From contig NZ_AP027079.1 of NCBI RefSeq assembly GCF_030295385.1, forward strand, positions 248,001 to 312,000: a stretch of DNA of 64,000 nucleotides. Direction: 5' to 3'. A model generated the notes under the pieces. That model was not told the origin of the DNA. It saw only the letters and a list, made by a program, of their open reading frames with translations, and did not search any database. Source of the DNA: Geothrix oryzae. Lineage in GTDB: Bacteria > Acidobacteriota > Holophagae > Holophagales > Holophagaceae. Both the position numbers and the translations under genes were made by a program. Each line of letters starts with the position of its first letter. Position 1 is the first letter of the stretch. This document shows positions 34,967-42,758 of this stretch, piece after piece.

Positions 34967-35515
34967 TTAGCGCCGGCGCCATTCCGAGGCCAGCAGCCCG
35001 TACACGGCGTGGTCCACCGTGCGATCCGCCAGGTGCTCCACTTGGCGCAGGGTGCCCTCGTGGCGGAAGCCCAGGCGCTTGGGGATGGCGCGGCTGCGGC
35101 GGTTCCAGACGCCGGCGCGGATCTCGATGCGGTTGAGTTTCAAGGTGCGGAAGCCGTGGCGGAGCAGGGCCGCGACTGCGGCGGTCATCAGGCCTCGCCC
35201 CTCGGCCGCCTCTGCCAGCCAGTACCCGATGGCGGCGCTGCGGTTGGCGGCGTCGATCCAGTTGAAGCCCGCGACGCCCACGAGCCCGCCCTTCCACCAG
35301 AGGCCGAAGGACTGGCCGACTCCCGCCCGCACCTGGGTGCGCATCCTCAGGATGTAGGTCCGGGAGTCCGCGGGCGACTGGTTGGCGTCGGGCCAGGGCA
35401 GCCAGCGGCGCAGCCGGTCGCGGTTGGCATCCACCAGGGCGAACAGGGCCGGAGCGTCCCGGAGGTTCAAGGGGCGCAATTCCAGGCCAGGACCGGCCTT
35501 CAGCACCTCGGCCAT
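34967..35515 (-). CDS. RimJ/RimL-type GNAT N-acetyltransferase
   Basis: A 182-residue GNAT protein: ELRPLNLRDAPALFALVD at the start, VGVAGFNWID in the middle, and the acetyl-CoA loop region AEGRGLMTAAVAALLRHGF followed by LNRIEIRAGVWNRRSRAIPKRLGFRHEG. The family acetylates protein N-termini or small amines. ATG 35515 is chosen for the AGGGGGAAG sequence just before it. It lies 10 bp after kdsA and is probably in the same transcript. Confidence 0.9.
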   Translation of the reverse strand: MAEVLKAGPGLELRPLNLRDAPALFALVDANRDRLRRWLPWPDANQSPADSRTYILRMRTQVRAGVGQSFGLWWKGGLVGVAGFNWIDAANRSAAIGYWLAEAAEGRGLMTAAVAALLRHGFRTLKLNRIEIRAGVWNRRSRAIPKRLGFRHEGTLRQVEHLADRTVDHAVYGLLASEWRRR

Positions 35516-35525
35516 CGCTTCCCCC

Positions 35526-36356
35526 TCACTTGCCCGCGGCATCCTGCAGCGCCGCGGCCCGGCCCGCCCTCCACAGGATGAGCAGTTCGTCCAGCAGGGC
35601 CCCGAACTGCTCCAGCCGCATGGCGTTAGGGCCGTCGCTCCAGGCCTTCTCGGGACAGTCGTGCACTTCGAAGAAGAAGCCGTCCACCGCCGTGGCGGCG
35701 GCCCGGGCCAGGCTGGGGATCATCTCCCGGGCCCCGCCGGTGGCGTGGCCGAGGGCCCCGGGCTTCTGCACGCTGTGCGTGGCGTCGAAGACCACGGGGC
35801 AGCCGGTCTTGCGCAGGTGCGGGAAGCTCTGGAAGTCCACCACCAGGTTGCCGTAGCCGAAGCTGGAGCCCCGCTCGGTCACCCAGACGGGGCCGTGGCC
35901 CGGCACGGACTGGAGCTTCTCCACGCCGTGCTTGAGGTCCCAGGGGGCGAGGAACTGGCCCTTCTTCAGGTTGACGGTGCGGCCCGTGGCGGCAGCGGCG
36001 AGGAGCAGGTCCGTCTGGCGGCAGAGGAAGGCGGGGATCTGGAGGACATCCACGGCCTGGGCCGCGGGGGCGCACTGGTCGCTTTCGTGCACATCGGTCA
36101 GCACCGGCACGCCGTAGCGGCTGCGGATCTCGGCAAGGATGTCAAGGCCGCCTTCCATGCCCGGCCCTCGGTGGCTCTCCCGGCTGGTGCGGTTGGCCTT
36201 GTCGAAGCTGGATTTGTAGATGAAGGGGATGCCCCGGGCCTCAGCCAGGTCCCGCAGGCTGGAGGCCATCAGGTGGGCATGCTCCCGGCTCTCGATGACG
36301 CAGGGCCCGGCGATAAGGAAGAAGCTCTGGTCGGTGAAGGGTCGGGCAAAGTCCAT
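35526..36356 (-). CDS. kdsA: 3-deoxy-8-phosphooctulonate synthase (Kdo-8-P synthase)
   Basis: Condenses phosphoenolpyruvate with arabinose 5-phosphate in Kdo synthesis for LPS. The 276-residue TIM-barrel protein shows FLIAGPCVIES near the start, YKSSFDKANRTS (about 50-61), PVLTDVHES, VNLKKGQFLAPWD and FDATHSVQKPG. ATG 36356 has GAGG five bases upstream; the longer ATG 36374 is less likely. It is first of a kdsA-acetyltransferase-barrel set and divergent from the Lrp gene. Confidence 0.97.
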   Translation of the reverse strand: MDFARPFTDQSFFLIAGPCVIESREHAHLMASSLRDLAEARGIPFIYKSSFDKANRTSRESHRGPGMEGGLDILAEIRSRYGVPVLTDVHESDQCAPAAQAVDVLQIPAFLCRQTDLLLAAAATGRTVNLKKGQFLAPWDLKHGVEKLQSVPGHGPVWVTERGSSFGYGNLVVDFQSFPHLRKTGCPVVFDATHSVQKPGALGHATGGAREMIPSLARAAATAVDGFFFEVHDCPEKAWSDGPNAMRLEQFGALLDELLILWRAGRAAALQDAAGK

Positions 36357-36476
36357 GGGCACCTCGTCCCGCATTTTACCGCCTTCGGGCCCATTGACGG
36401 GTCGTCATGCTTATCGTGGGTTCTACTGTCATAATGTCCAACCGAAGCCCTCCCCCCCTTTTGTCCGGAGCCCCCC

Positions 36477-36980
36477 ATGGCGAAGCTGCTGATGGAAGAC
36501 GACCTGAACCGGCGCCTGGTGGCCCTGCTCCAGCAGGAGGGCCGCATGAGCCATGCGGAGCTGGCGGAGCGGCTGGGCGTGAGCCGTCCCACGATCATCG
36601 ACCGGGTGAAGCGCCTGGAGGCCGATGGCGTGCTGGCGGGCTACGGGGCGCGGGTGACGCCCGCGGCCGTGAACAAGCCCAATGTGGCGTTCGTGGCCGT
36701 GCGCTACAAGGACAACAACGAGGCCATCGAGCAGCGCTTCATCAAGGCCCTGGAAGATGAGCCCGACATCCTGGAGGCCCACACGGTGGCGGGCGAGGAC
36801 GCCCTGATGCTGAAGGTCGTGGCGGACACCCCCGCGGGCATCGCCGAGCGCCTGCGCCGCATCCGGGCCCTGGGGCCCATGGTCACCACGCGCACCACCA
36901 TCGTGCTGGAAACTCACTGGGAGAAGGCCGGGCCGAGCCCCTTCCCCATCGAAGGGTCGGGAAAGAAGGCCAAGAAGTGA
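36477..36980 (+). CDS. Lrp/AsnC-family transcriptional regulator
   Basis: A 167-residue regulator with an N-terminal winged helix-turn-helix (MSHAELAERLGVSRPTIIDRVKRLEADGVL at about 23-52, recognition helix SRPTIIDRVKRL) and a C-terminal RAM effector domain. A short Lys/Pro-rich tail follows. Such proteins respond to amino acids or related metabolites. It overlaps the next gene (GTGA), and an amino-acid or metabolite exporter of the EamA family closes the operon, a common local-regulator layout. Confidence 0.93.
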   Translation: MAKLLMEDDLNRRLVALLQQEGRMSHAELAERLGVSRPTIIDRVKRLEADGVLAGYGARVTPAAVNKPNVAFVAVRYKDNNEAIEQRFIKALEDEPDILEAHTVAGEDALMLKVVADTPAGIAERLRRIRALGPMVTTRTTIVLETHWEKAGPSPFPIEGSGKKAKK

Positions 36981-37303
36981 TCGCAGCCACCCCGCAGCCG
37001 CCCTACCTCGCGGTGATCTTCAGCAGCCAGCGGACCGAGGGCGATCTGGGATACGGGAGCATGGCCGATCGCATGCTGGAACTGGCCAGCGCCCAGCCGG
37101 GCTTCCTCGGCGTGGAGAGCGCCCGGGACGCGCAGGGCTTCGGCATCACGGTCTCCTACTGGAAGGACGAGGCCTCCATCGCGGCCTGGAAGGCGAACGC
37201 GGAACATGCGGTGGCCCAGCGCCTGGGCCATGAGCGGTGGTACGAGACCTTCCGCCTGCGGGTCTGCCGCGTGGAGCGCGAGGCCGGCAAGGGAACCGAC
37301 TGA
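36977..37303 (+). CDS. Antibiotic-biosynthesis-monooxygenase-fold (ABM) protein
   Basis: A 108-residue dimeric alpha/beta-barrel type protein with PYLAVIFSSQRT, then PGFLGVES and YWKDEASIAAWKANAEHAVAQ, the ABM pattern. Members act as cofactor-free monooxygenases or heme-degrading enzymes, or have no known activity. The GTG start overlaps the Lrp stop, and its TGA overlaps the next ATG, so all three genes are tightly coupled. Confidence 0.85.
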   Translation: MIAATPQPPYLAVIFSSQRTEGDLGYGSMADRMLELASAQPGFLGVESARDAQGFGITVSYWKDEASIAAWKANAEHAVAQRLGHERWYETFRLRVCRVEREAGKGTD

Positions 37304-38181
37304 TGCTGGCCTGGCTCGCCTACCTCACGGTGGCCGTGGTGTGGGGTTCCACCTACTTCGCCATCGCCCTGGGCCTGGAGTCCTTCACGCCCTATGGCAT
37401 GGTGGCGGCGCGGTTCTCCGTGGCCTCGCTCCTGGCCCTGGGGCTGGGAAGGCTGCGCCGCGAGGCGTGGCCGCCGCTGAACGAGGTCGGGCATCTCATG
37501 GTCGTGGGGGCCTTGCTGCTGGGCTGTTCCAACGCCCTGATCTCCTGGGCGGAACTGCATGTCTCCTCGGGGCTCGCGGCCGTGCTGGCCGCCCTGGTAC
37601 CCCTCTGGCTGGCCGTCTTCTCCATGGTGAAGGATCCCCTGGGCGCCAAGGGCTGGGTGGGCCTCCTGCTGGGCCTGGCGGGCGTCTGCGTGCTGGTGTG
37701 GCCCACGGGCGGCCTGCGGATCCATGGCGGGAGCCTGGCGGCGCTGATCGCGGCGCCCTGCATCTGGTCCTGGGGCACCCTGCACGGCAAGCGCTTCGTC
37801 CACGGGGGCAGCCTGCTCACCAATGTGGGCATCCAGATGGCCACGGCCGCCGTCATCGGGCTGGCCCTGGCGCCACTCACGGGTGGGTTCCTGCGCGGGC
37901 CCGTCACCCCGAAGGCCCTGGGCGCGGTCGCCTACCTGGCCCTCTTCGGTTCGGTGCTGGCCTTCTCCGCCTACATCTACCTGGCCAAGGCCTGGCCACC
38001 CGCCAAGATGGGCACCTATGCTTACCTGAACCCCCTCGTGGCCGTGCTGCTGGGGACCCTGATCCTGCACGAGGCCTTCGGCCCGCGCGAGGTTCTCGGC
38101 ATGGCCGTCATCCTGGCGGCCGTCGCCCTGGTGCAGCTGCGGCCGAAGCCCGCCCTGCGGGAAACACCAACAGAGGCCTGA
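37303..38181 (+). CDS. EamA/DMT-family transporter
   Basis: A 292-residue membrane protein with about ten helices in two EamA repeats, starting MLAWLAYLTVAVVWGSTYFAI, the YedA/RhaT-like signature. It is third in the Lrp-ABM-EamA operon. An exporter of an amino acid or similar metabolite controlled by the Lrp protein is the natural inference. The ATG overlaps the stop of the previous gene. Confidence 0.92.
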   Translation: MLAWLAYLTVAVVWGSTYFAIALGLESFTPYGMVAARFSVASLLALGLGRLRREAWPPLNEVGHLMVVGALLLGCSNALISWAELHVSSGLAAVLAALVPLWLAVFSMVKDPLGAKGWVGLLLGLAGVCVLVWPTGGLRIHGGSLAALIAAPCIWSWGTLHGKRFVHGGSLLTNVGIQMATAAVIGLALAPLTGGFLRGPVTPKALGAVAYLALFGSVLAFSAYIYLAKAWPPAKMGTYAYLNPLVAVLLGTLILHEAFGPREVLGMAVILAAVALVQLRPKPALRETPTEA

Positions 38182-38185
38182 TTCG

Positions 38186-38220
38186 AGAAAAAGGCCGGAG
38201 CCATCTCTGGTCCCGGCCTT
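38186..38220 (-). terminator. Rho-independent terminator of the HybA/HybB operon
   Basis: AAGGCCGG (38191-38198) pairs with CCGGCCTT (38213-38220). Read on the minus strand, the hairpin is followed by TTTTTCTC, so it ends leftward transcription from the iron-sulfur operon. It also lies just after the convergent EamA gene. Confidence 0.65.
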
Positions 38221-38251
38221 CGGGCCTGCCATCTGAGGGGCGGGCCACCCC

Positions 38252-38422
38252 TCAGCCGGCAGCCCGTTTCGTCAATTCCGCATAGGGCGGAGGGGCGATC
38301 CTCGCTGATTCCCCAAGCTTGGCGGCCGCCCGCCGGGCCGCGGCCCGCCGCGTGGCCAGGCGCACCACATGATCGGTTCCGACGAAGGCGAGGAACAGGA
38401 ACATGACGAGTAGGACGGTCAT
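38252..38422 (-). CDS. 56-residue membrane protein of the HybA/HybB operon
   Basis: ATG 38422 is preceded by GGGAG at five bases. The product begins with a membrane helix (about 2-15), followed by a strongly basic Arg/Ala helix (about 21-35) and a short tail. It is fourth in the minus-strand operon, 14 bp after the 52-residue protein. No family recognised. Its conserved position before the terminator suggests a small accessory subunit or assembly factor. Confidence 0.6.
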   Translation of the reverse strand: MTVLLVMFLFLAFVGTDHVVRLATRRAAARRAAAKLGESARIAPPPYAELTKRAAG

Positions 38423-38436
38423 GGCAGCTCCCTTGG

Positions 38437-38595
38437 CTATTGCTTGGCGATGGTTTTATGGTTGGCCGCCATATGTTCGTAGATGGCGGAACCGCAGATC
38501 CAGACGATCAGCCCCACGGTGACGATGCCGAGAATGCCGTTCGTGATGTTCAGCATGAGTGTTTCGGGATTCCGCCAGTTGGCGAGATCGAACAT
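38437..38595 (-). CDS. 52-residue single-pass membrane protein of the HybA/HybB operon
   Basis: ATG 38595 has an excellent Shine-Dalgarno (AAGGAGG, five to six bases upstream). The 52-residue product has an amphipathic start (MFDLANWRNPETLMLN), one membrane helix (about 17-40) and a short charged end. It is third in the operon after the HybB-like gene. It resembles the tiny stabilising subunits of other respiratory membrane complexes; this is inference from size and context. Confidence 0.7.
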   Translation of the reverse strand: MFDLANWRNPETLMLNITNGILGIVTVGLIVWICGSAIYEHMAANHKTIAKQ

Positions 38596-38636
38596 GTCAA
38601 CCTCCTTCGAGAATGGTGTGGGGGGAGCGTGGCCGC

Positions 38637-39842
38637 TTACGAAGGGCGCGGGTCTTCGCACTCGGGAGGCGCGAACAGCGGTTTCTTCTCGACGCTCGGG
38701 GCAGCGTCCCGGTGCTGGCCGGCGCCTGCTTCTTCGGCTGTGAACACGGGAAGGTATTCCGCGATGAACGAGAAGGCGCAGAAGCCCACGGCCGTGATGC
38801 CGAGCATGATGAAGATCTCGATGATGGACGGGAAATAGGTTTGGCTCGGATAGCGCTCCAGCCCGGTGATGGCCGTGTTCATCCGGTTGAAGGCGAAACC
38901 CAGCACCACCATCAAGCTCGCGTAATAGAGGCCCGTCTGCGAAGTCCTGACCTTCTCGAAGATCAGCAGGGCGAAGGGGATCACGAATCCGACCAGCAGC
39001 TCGGCGTAGAACGCCACGCTGTAGTAGGTCAGGGTGGTCAGGTCGTGGAGCGCGCCCCGGGTCAGGAGGTCCTGGATCCGCACCACGAAGTAGACCGCCA
39101 GCGCCAGGGCGATGGCCTTGGCGAGGTTGGCCCGGAGCCGGGTGGGCAGGAAGGGCCGTCCGTTCCTGGAGAAGATGAGCGACTCCAGGACGACCATCGA
39201 AAGCCCGGACGCGATGCACGAGATGAAGAAGAGGACGGGAAGCAGGGGTGTGTACCAGAGCGCATGGAGGCGGTTCGGGACGATCAGGTAGAGCGATCCG
39301 AACGAGGACTGGTGCAAGGTCGACAGCAGGACGCCGAAGATCATGAACGGCAGGGACACGGCGTGGATCCACTTGATGGGTGAATGGATGTTGAATTTCT
39401 CGAGGATGATGGGCGCGAATTCCAGCGACAGCACCGTGGTGTAGAGCATCAGGCACCAGCTGATCTCGCACATGACGGAGTGGGGATTCCACATGACCAG
39501 CGGATGCCAGAAGTGATCCGGCCGCCCCAGGTCGATGATCAGCACCAGGACCACGAGGAGGTACCCGATGAAGGCCGTCAGAATGGCGGGCCGGACGATG
39601 GGCTCGTATTCCTTGGCGTGGAAGAGATGGACGGCAGCCACGATCGTGAAGCCCGATGCGGCTAGGCCGATCCCCAGGAAGTCGAAGCCGATCCAGAGGC
39701 CCCACGGGAATTCGTCGCTCAGGTTGGTGGTCGCGCCGAGCCCGAGGGCGAAGCGCGCCACGGCGGCGAGGGCCCCGGCCAGGATGAGGATGATGGCGAT
39801 GGGCCGCCACCCGGTGACATGCGGCACGCTCAGGGTTTTCAT
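38637..39842 (-). CDS. NrfD/HybB-type membrane quinone-interacting subunit
   Basis: A 401-residue protein with about ten membrane helices in the NrfD/PsrC/HybB pattern: WGLWIGFDFLGIGLAASGF (about 47-65), DLGRPDHFWHPLVMWNPHS (about 103-121) and LESLIFSRNGRPF. Such subunits exchange electrons with menaquinone and partner with four-cluster ferredoxins. The start overlaps the stop of the HybA-like gene (ATGA). No catalytic hydrogenase, molybdopterin or cytochrome partner is adjacent. Confidence 0.9.
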   Translation of the reverse strand: MKTLSVPHVTGWRPIAIILILAGALAAVARFALGLGATTNLSDEFPWGLWIGFDFLGIGLAASGFTIVAAVHLFHAKEYEPIVRPAILTAFIGYLLVVLVLIIDLGRPDHFWHPLVMWNPHSVMCEISWCLMLYTTVLSLEFAPIILEKFNIHSPIKWIHAVSLPFMIFGVLLSTLHQSSFGSLYLIVPNRLHALWYTPLLPVLFFISCIASGLSMVVLESLIFSRNGRPFLPTRLRANLAKAIALALAVYFVVRIQDLLTRGALHDLTTLTYYSVAFYAELLVGFVIPFALLIFEKVRTSQTGLYYASLMVVLGFAFNRMNTAITGLERYPSQTYFPSIIEIFIMLGITAVGFCAFSFIAEYLPVFTAEEAGAGQHRDAAPSVEKKPLFAPPECEDPRPS

Positions 39843-40612
39843 TCGTCGTCCTCGCGCTCTGGGTCGTTTCCGTTCTTAAGGGACGATTCGTAGGCCTGCA
39901 CCTCGGCGCGCCGGTTGGTGATCCACCAGACACCCGCCAGCAGGACGCCCCCCACGGAAAGCACATTGGGGACCTTGGACAGGGCGCTCATCGTCAACAT
40001 GGGCATGGGGGCCTTCCCCAGCCGCGAATCAAAGCCCAACTGTTCGAAGGGAACGGGGCTCAGATACAGCATCGAGGTGCCGCCGACATCCTGTTCACCG
40101 TAGATCCGAGGCACATATTTCCCCGGCTCGGCCGTGATCCTGCGAGCCGCTTCGGCCAGCAGCTCGTCGCGGTCGCCGAATTTCGTGGCCCCCGTGGGGC
40201 AGGCCTCGGCGCAGGCCGTCTGCCGCCCGCTCGCGATCCGGGACGGACAGAACTTGCACTTGCGGATGGATGGTTTGGTGCTGCTCCACTCGTATTTGGG
40301 AACATGGAACGGGCAGGCCTGGAGGCAATAGCGGCAGCCGATGCATTTTTCGCCATCGTATGACACCGGGCCGGTGCTGGATTTGGTGAGCGCGCCAACG
40401 GGGCAGACCGATACGCATGTGGGCACATCGCAGTGCTGACACATACGGCGAACATAAAGGTCGTTGTACTTGTCGAGTGCGGTGTAGGCCGTGAGTGAAA
40501 GGTATTTCTCCTCTTGGGGCGGAAGCCCGTTTTCTTCTTTGCATCCCGCCTGGCAGGCGTTGCAGCCAACGCAGAGGGAGATGTCAATCAACATGGCCTT
40601 TTTGCTGGTCAT
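39839..40612 (-). CDS. HybA-like four-cluster ferredoxin subunit
   Basis: A 257-residue iron-sulfur protein with four cysteine clusters: CVGCNACQAGC (about 14-24), CQHC...CVSVCP, CIGCRYCLQACP and CKFC...CAEACP, enough for four [4Fe-4S] centres. A single membrane helix near 212-232 anchors the C-terminus. Unlike HybA itself there is no Tat signal; the protein begins directly with MTSKKAMLIDISLCVGC, so the clusters should face the cytoplasm. It is first in an operon with a HybB-like subunit and two tiny membrane proteins. Confidence 0.9.
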   Translation of the reverse strand: MTSKKAMLIDISLCVGCNACQAGCKEENGLPPQEEKYLSLTAYTALDKYNDLYVRRMCQHCDVPTCVSVCPVGALTKSSTGPVSYDGEKCIGCRYCLQACPFHVPKYEWSSTKPSIRKCKFCPSRIASGRQTACAEACPTGATKFGDRDELLAEAARRITAEPGKYVPRIYGEQDVGGTSMLYLSPVPFEQLGFDSRLGKAPMPMLTMSALSKVPNVLSVGGVLLAGVWWITNRRAEVQAYESSLKNGNDPEREDDE

Positions 40613-40689
40613 GGGCCGGTCCGATCAGGAGATTTGTTCAAAATAAAAGATGATTTGAAAAGAGTTAAAAACAACTGCGAATCACATAG

Positions 40690-40705
40690 GTCAAGTTGCG
40701 TACCA
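40690..40705 (-). promoter_or_regulatory. Sigma-54-like promoter for the HybA/HybB operon
   Basis: Minus-strand TGGTACG-CAAC-TTGAC fits the -24/-12 pattern (TGGCACG-N4-TTGC) except for T in -24 and A in place of the last C of -12. It would give a leader of about 70 nt. The same bases TTGACC could instead be a sigma-70 -35. An AT-rich T-run precedes it. The partner upstream element is at 40801-40839. Confidence 0.5.
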
Positions 40706-40800
40706 AAAAAAAAGAACCACAAATGGAGGCATCATCTCGTTTCAAGGATTGGAGTTGGGGCTTCCCTGACCGGGCCTATGGGTGAGGCCGCCACGCCGCT

Positions 40801-40839
40801 GCCCACCGCGCCATGGCGCGGAACCGTCAAATGCGACGG
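40801..40839 (-). promoter_or_regulatory. 39-bp upstream activating sequence, copy 1
   Basis: Its minus-strand sequence matches 34 of 39 bases of 42612-42650. It contains CGTCA-N4-CGACG (40825-40838, an imperfect dyad) and the perfect palindrome CCGCGCCATGGCGCGG (40806-40821). It lies 95 bp upstream of the sigma-54-like motif, normal for NtrC-type activator sites. Confidence 0.6.
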
Positions 40840-40941
40840 GTGCGGTGGTGGCCGCGGCGGAGGAAGGCCGTCGAGAAAATTTAGGGAGATGTGTCATTCG
40901 GGGGGTTCCCTTGGGAGGGAAAGGCCTACATTCATTAATGA

Positions 40942-40959
40942 CCGTTGAGTAATCAACGG
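40942..40959. promoter_or_regulatory. Perfect dyad upstream of the NtrC-type gene
   Basis: CCGTTGA-GTAA-TCAACGG is a perfect 7-bp inverted repeat 16 bp before the regulator ATG. Possible autoregulatory or other repressor site. It differs from the 39-bp element. The whole 40613-40975 gap (363 bp) holds these sites and an AT-rich stretch, and no gene. Confidence 0.45.
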
Positions 40960-40975
40960 ATCTGTTGAGGCATTG

Positions 40976-42601
40976 ATGCTTACGCAGACTGCCCCCTACA
41001 CCATCCGCCGAGCCGTCAGAGCCGAGGCTGGGATCCGGTCGGAGGTGATCCAGGTGAAAAAGCGTAGGCTTTTCTCAGCGCATGTTTCCGCGCTCCTATT
41101 GAAGCGCGCAGAGATAAACGCCATCCTGGACACCACGCCGAATGCCGTTTTCATCTTCACCAGGGACGGCATCACCCGCTGCAACAACGCTGCCGTGCGG
41201 ATGCTCGGCGTCGCGTCCATCAACGAGCTGCGGAGCCGGTACGGCAGGAGGGGCGAGGGATTCCTGCTGCGATGGCCGAAGAACCTGCTCCCTCTCCGTG
41301 AAGATGAGCACCCGGTCACGCGGGCCTTCAAGGGCGAAAAGGTGACGGAGATTCTGCTGGCCGTTCACGCCGGAACCGGGGAAGAGATCACGGTGCGGGC
41401 GACGGCGGCGCCGATCCTGGCGAAGGGAAAGATCATCGGCGCGGTCAGCATCCACTCGGACATCACCTGGGGGAAGCGGATCTGCCCGTGCCCGGCCGCG
41501 GCCGATCCGGGCAGCGATCTCCTCACGCAGGAGATGGCCCTCCGGCGGCAGGCGGAAAATGATCTGCACAAAGCCAAAGTGGAAGTGCAGGCGCTGAAGG
41601 ACCGCATCCAGTCCGCGGACATCTATCCGTTCCACGAGATCAATCACACCTATCACTTCGGCGAAGTGATCGGACATAGCCGCTGCCTGGAAAATGTGTT
41701 CTTCCGCGTCGAGGCCGTGGCGCCGCAGGATTCGACGGTGCTGCTCCTCGGGGAAACGGGCACCGGCAAGGGATTGGTGGCGCGCGCCATCCACAACCGC
41801 AGCCTGCGGAAGAACCGCCCGCTCGTCATGGTCAATTGCACGGCACTCCCCGCAAGCCTCATCGAAAGCGAACTGTTCGGGCGGGAGAAGGGGGCGTTCA
41901 CGGGGGCCAGCGCGCAGCAGCTGGGCCGCTTCGAGATGGCCGACAAGGGGACCATCCTGCTGGACGAGATCGGGGACCTGCCCTTCGAGCTGCAGGCCAA
42001 GCTGCTGCATGTGATCCAGGACGGCGAATTCAGCCGGCTGGGAAGTTCCAGGACCGTGAAGGTGGATGTCCGCATCATCGCGGCCACCAACCGGGATCTC
42101 TACGAGGAGATGCGGCTGGGGCGGTTCCGCGAGGACCTGTTCTACCGGCTCAACATCTTCCCCATCACCATTCCGCCGCTCCGGGACCGGCGAGAGGACA
42201 TCCCCCTGCTCGTGGAGTATTTCCTGGAGAAGTTCAATCGCAAGCTCGGCAAGAACATCCGGAATGTCACGAGCGAAACCATGGACCGCCTCATGGCACA
42301 CGCCTGGCCCGGCAATGTCCGGGAACTGGAAAGCGTGATCGAGCGGGCCGCGATCGTCTCGCAGGGCGCGACCCTTCAGGTGCTGGATCGCTTCGCTCCG
42401 GGTCCGGGCCGGGGCCAGGATGAGGTTCAAGAGCAGGGCGGGACCCGAGCTCTGGTGGAACTGGAGCGCGACTACATCAGCCAGGTGTTGCGCAGAACCA
42501 ACTGGCGGATCGAGGGGAACAACGGAGCCGCCCACATCCTCGGCATCAATCCGAGCACCCTCCGCGGCCGAATGCGCAAAGAAGGCATCCGTCGTCCTTG
42601 A
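40976..42601 (+). CDS. PAS-containing sigma-54-dependent transcriptional activator (NtrC/Fis type)
   Basis: A 541-residue activator. An N-terminal PAS domain (about 45-165) is followed by a CPCP segment and a coiled linker (about 190-210). The AAA+ domain (about 225-460) has GETGTGKG (Walker A), GAFTGA (the sigma-54 contact loop) and LLDEIGDL (Walker B), and a C-terminal Fis-type helix-turn-helix ends in NNGAAHILGINPSTLRGRMRK. There is no phospho-receiver domain, so the PAS domain probably senses the signal. ATG 40976 has GAGG at five bases; GTG 41054 has GGAGGTGATC and is a strong alternative start. Confidence 0.93.
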   Translation: MLTQTAPYTIRRAVRAEAGIRSEVIQVKKRRLFSAHVSALLLKRAEINAILDTTPNAVFIFTRDGITRCNNAAVRMLGVASINELRSRYGRRGEGFLLRWPKNLLPLREDEHPVTRAFKGEKVTEILLAVHAGTGEEITVRATAAPILAKGKIIGAVSIHSDITWGKRICPCPAAADPGSDLLTQEMALRRQAENDLHKAKVEVQALKDRIQSADIYPFHEINHTYHFGEVIGHSRCLENVFFRVEAVAPQDSTVLLLGETGTGKGLVARAIHNRSLRKNRPLVMVNCTALPASLIESELFGREKGAFTGASAQQLGRFEMADKGTILLDEIGDLPFELQAKLLHVIQDGEFSRLGSSRTVKVDVRIIAATNRDLYEEMRLGRFREDLFYRLNIFPITIPPLRDRREDIPLLVEYFLEKFNRKLGKNIRNVTSETMDRLMAHAWPGNVRELESVIERAAIVSQGATLQVLDRFAPGPGRGQDEVQEQGGTRALVELERDYISQVLRRTNWRIEGNNGAAHILGINPSTLRGRMRKEGIRRP

Positions 42602-42611
42602 CCAGAAGCGT

Positions 42612-42650
42612 CCGTCACATTTGACGATTCCGTTTCATGGCGCGGTGGGC
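42612..42650 (+). promoter_or_regulatory. 39-bp upstream activating sequence, copy 2
   Basis: Matches the reverse complement of 40801-40839 at 34 of 39 bases. It contains the perfect dyad CGTCA-CATT-TGACG (42613-42626). It begins 10 bp after the regulator's stop codon and lies 92 bp upstream of the sigma-54-like motif at 42743. Confidence 0.6.
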
Positions 42651-42711
42651 TGCGTCGGGCCGCCGGATCGCCGCCCGGGGCCCTGCTGGCCAATACCAGT
42701 CTATTGAGCGA

Positions 42712-42729
42712 AATACGGATCGCCGTATT
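42712..42729. repeat. Small inverted repeat upstream of the second sigma-54-like motif
   Basis: AATACGG-ATCG-CCGTATT is a perfect 7-bp inverted repeat between the 39-bp element and the -24 box. It could be a further protein site or an RNA hairpin ending read-through from the regulator gene. Confidence 0.5.
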
Positions 42730-42742
42730 CTCTGGTGCGCTT

Positions 42743-42758
42743 TGGCATGTGACTTGAA
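42743..42758 (+). promoter_or_regulatory. Sigma-54-like promoter for the Sll1863-like gene
   Basis: TGGCATG-TGAC-TTGAA fits the -24/-12 consensus except for A instead of C in the -12 GC. It shares 12 of 16 positions with the motif at 40690-40705. The gene begins 114 bp downstream. Confidence 0.5.

Noticed and set aside
36394-36435. TTGACG plus CATAAT as an Lrp gene promoter
   Set aside because: The two boxes are 30 bp apart, too far for sigma-70, and no alternative -35 fits CATAAT well.
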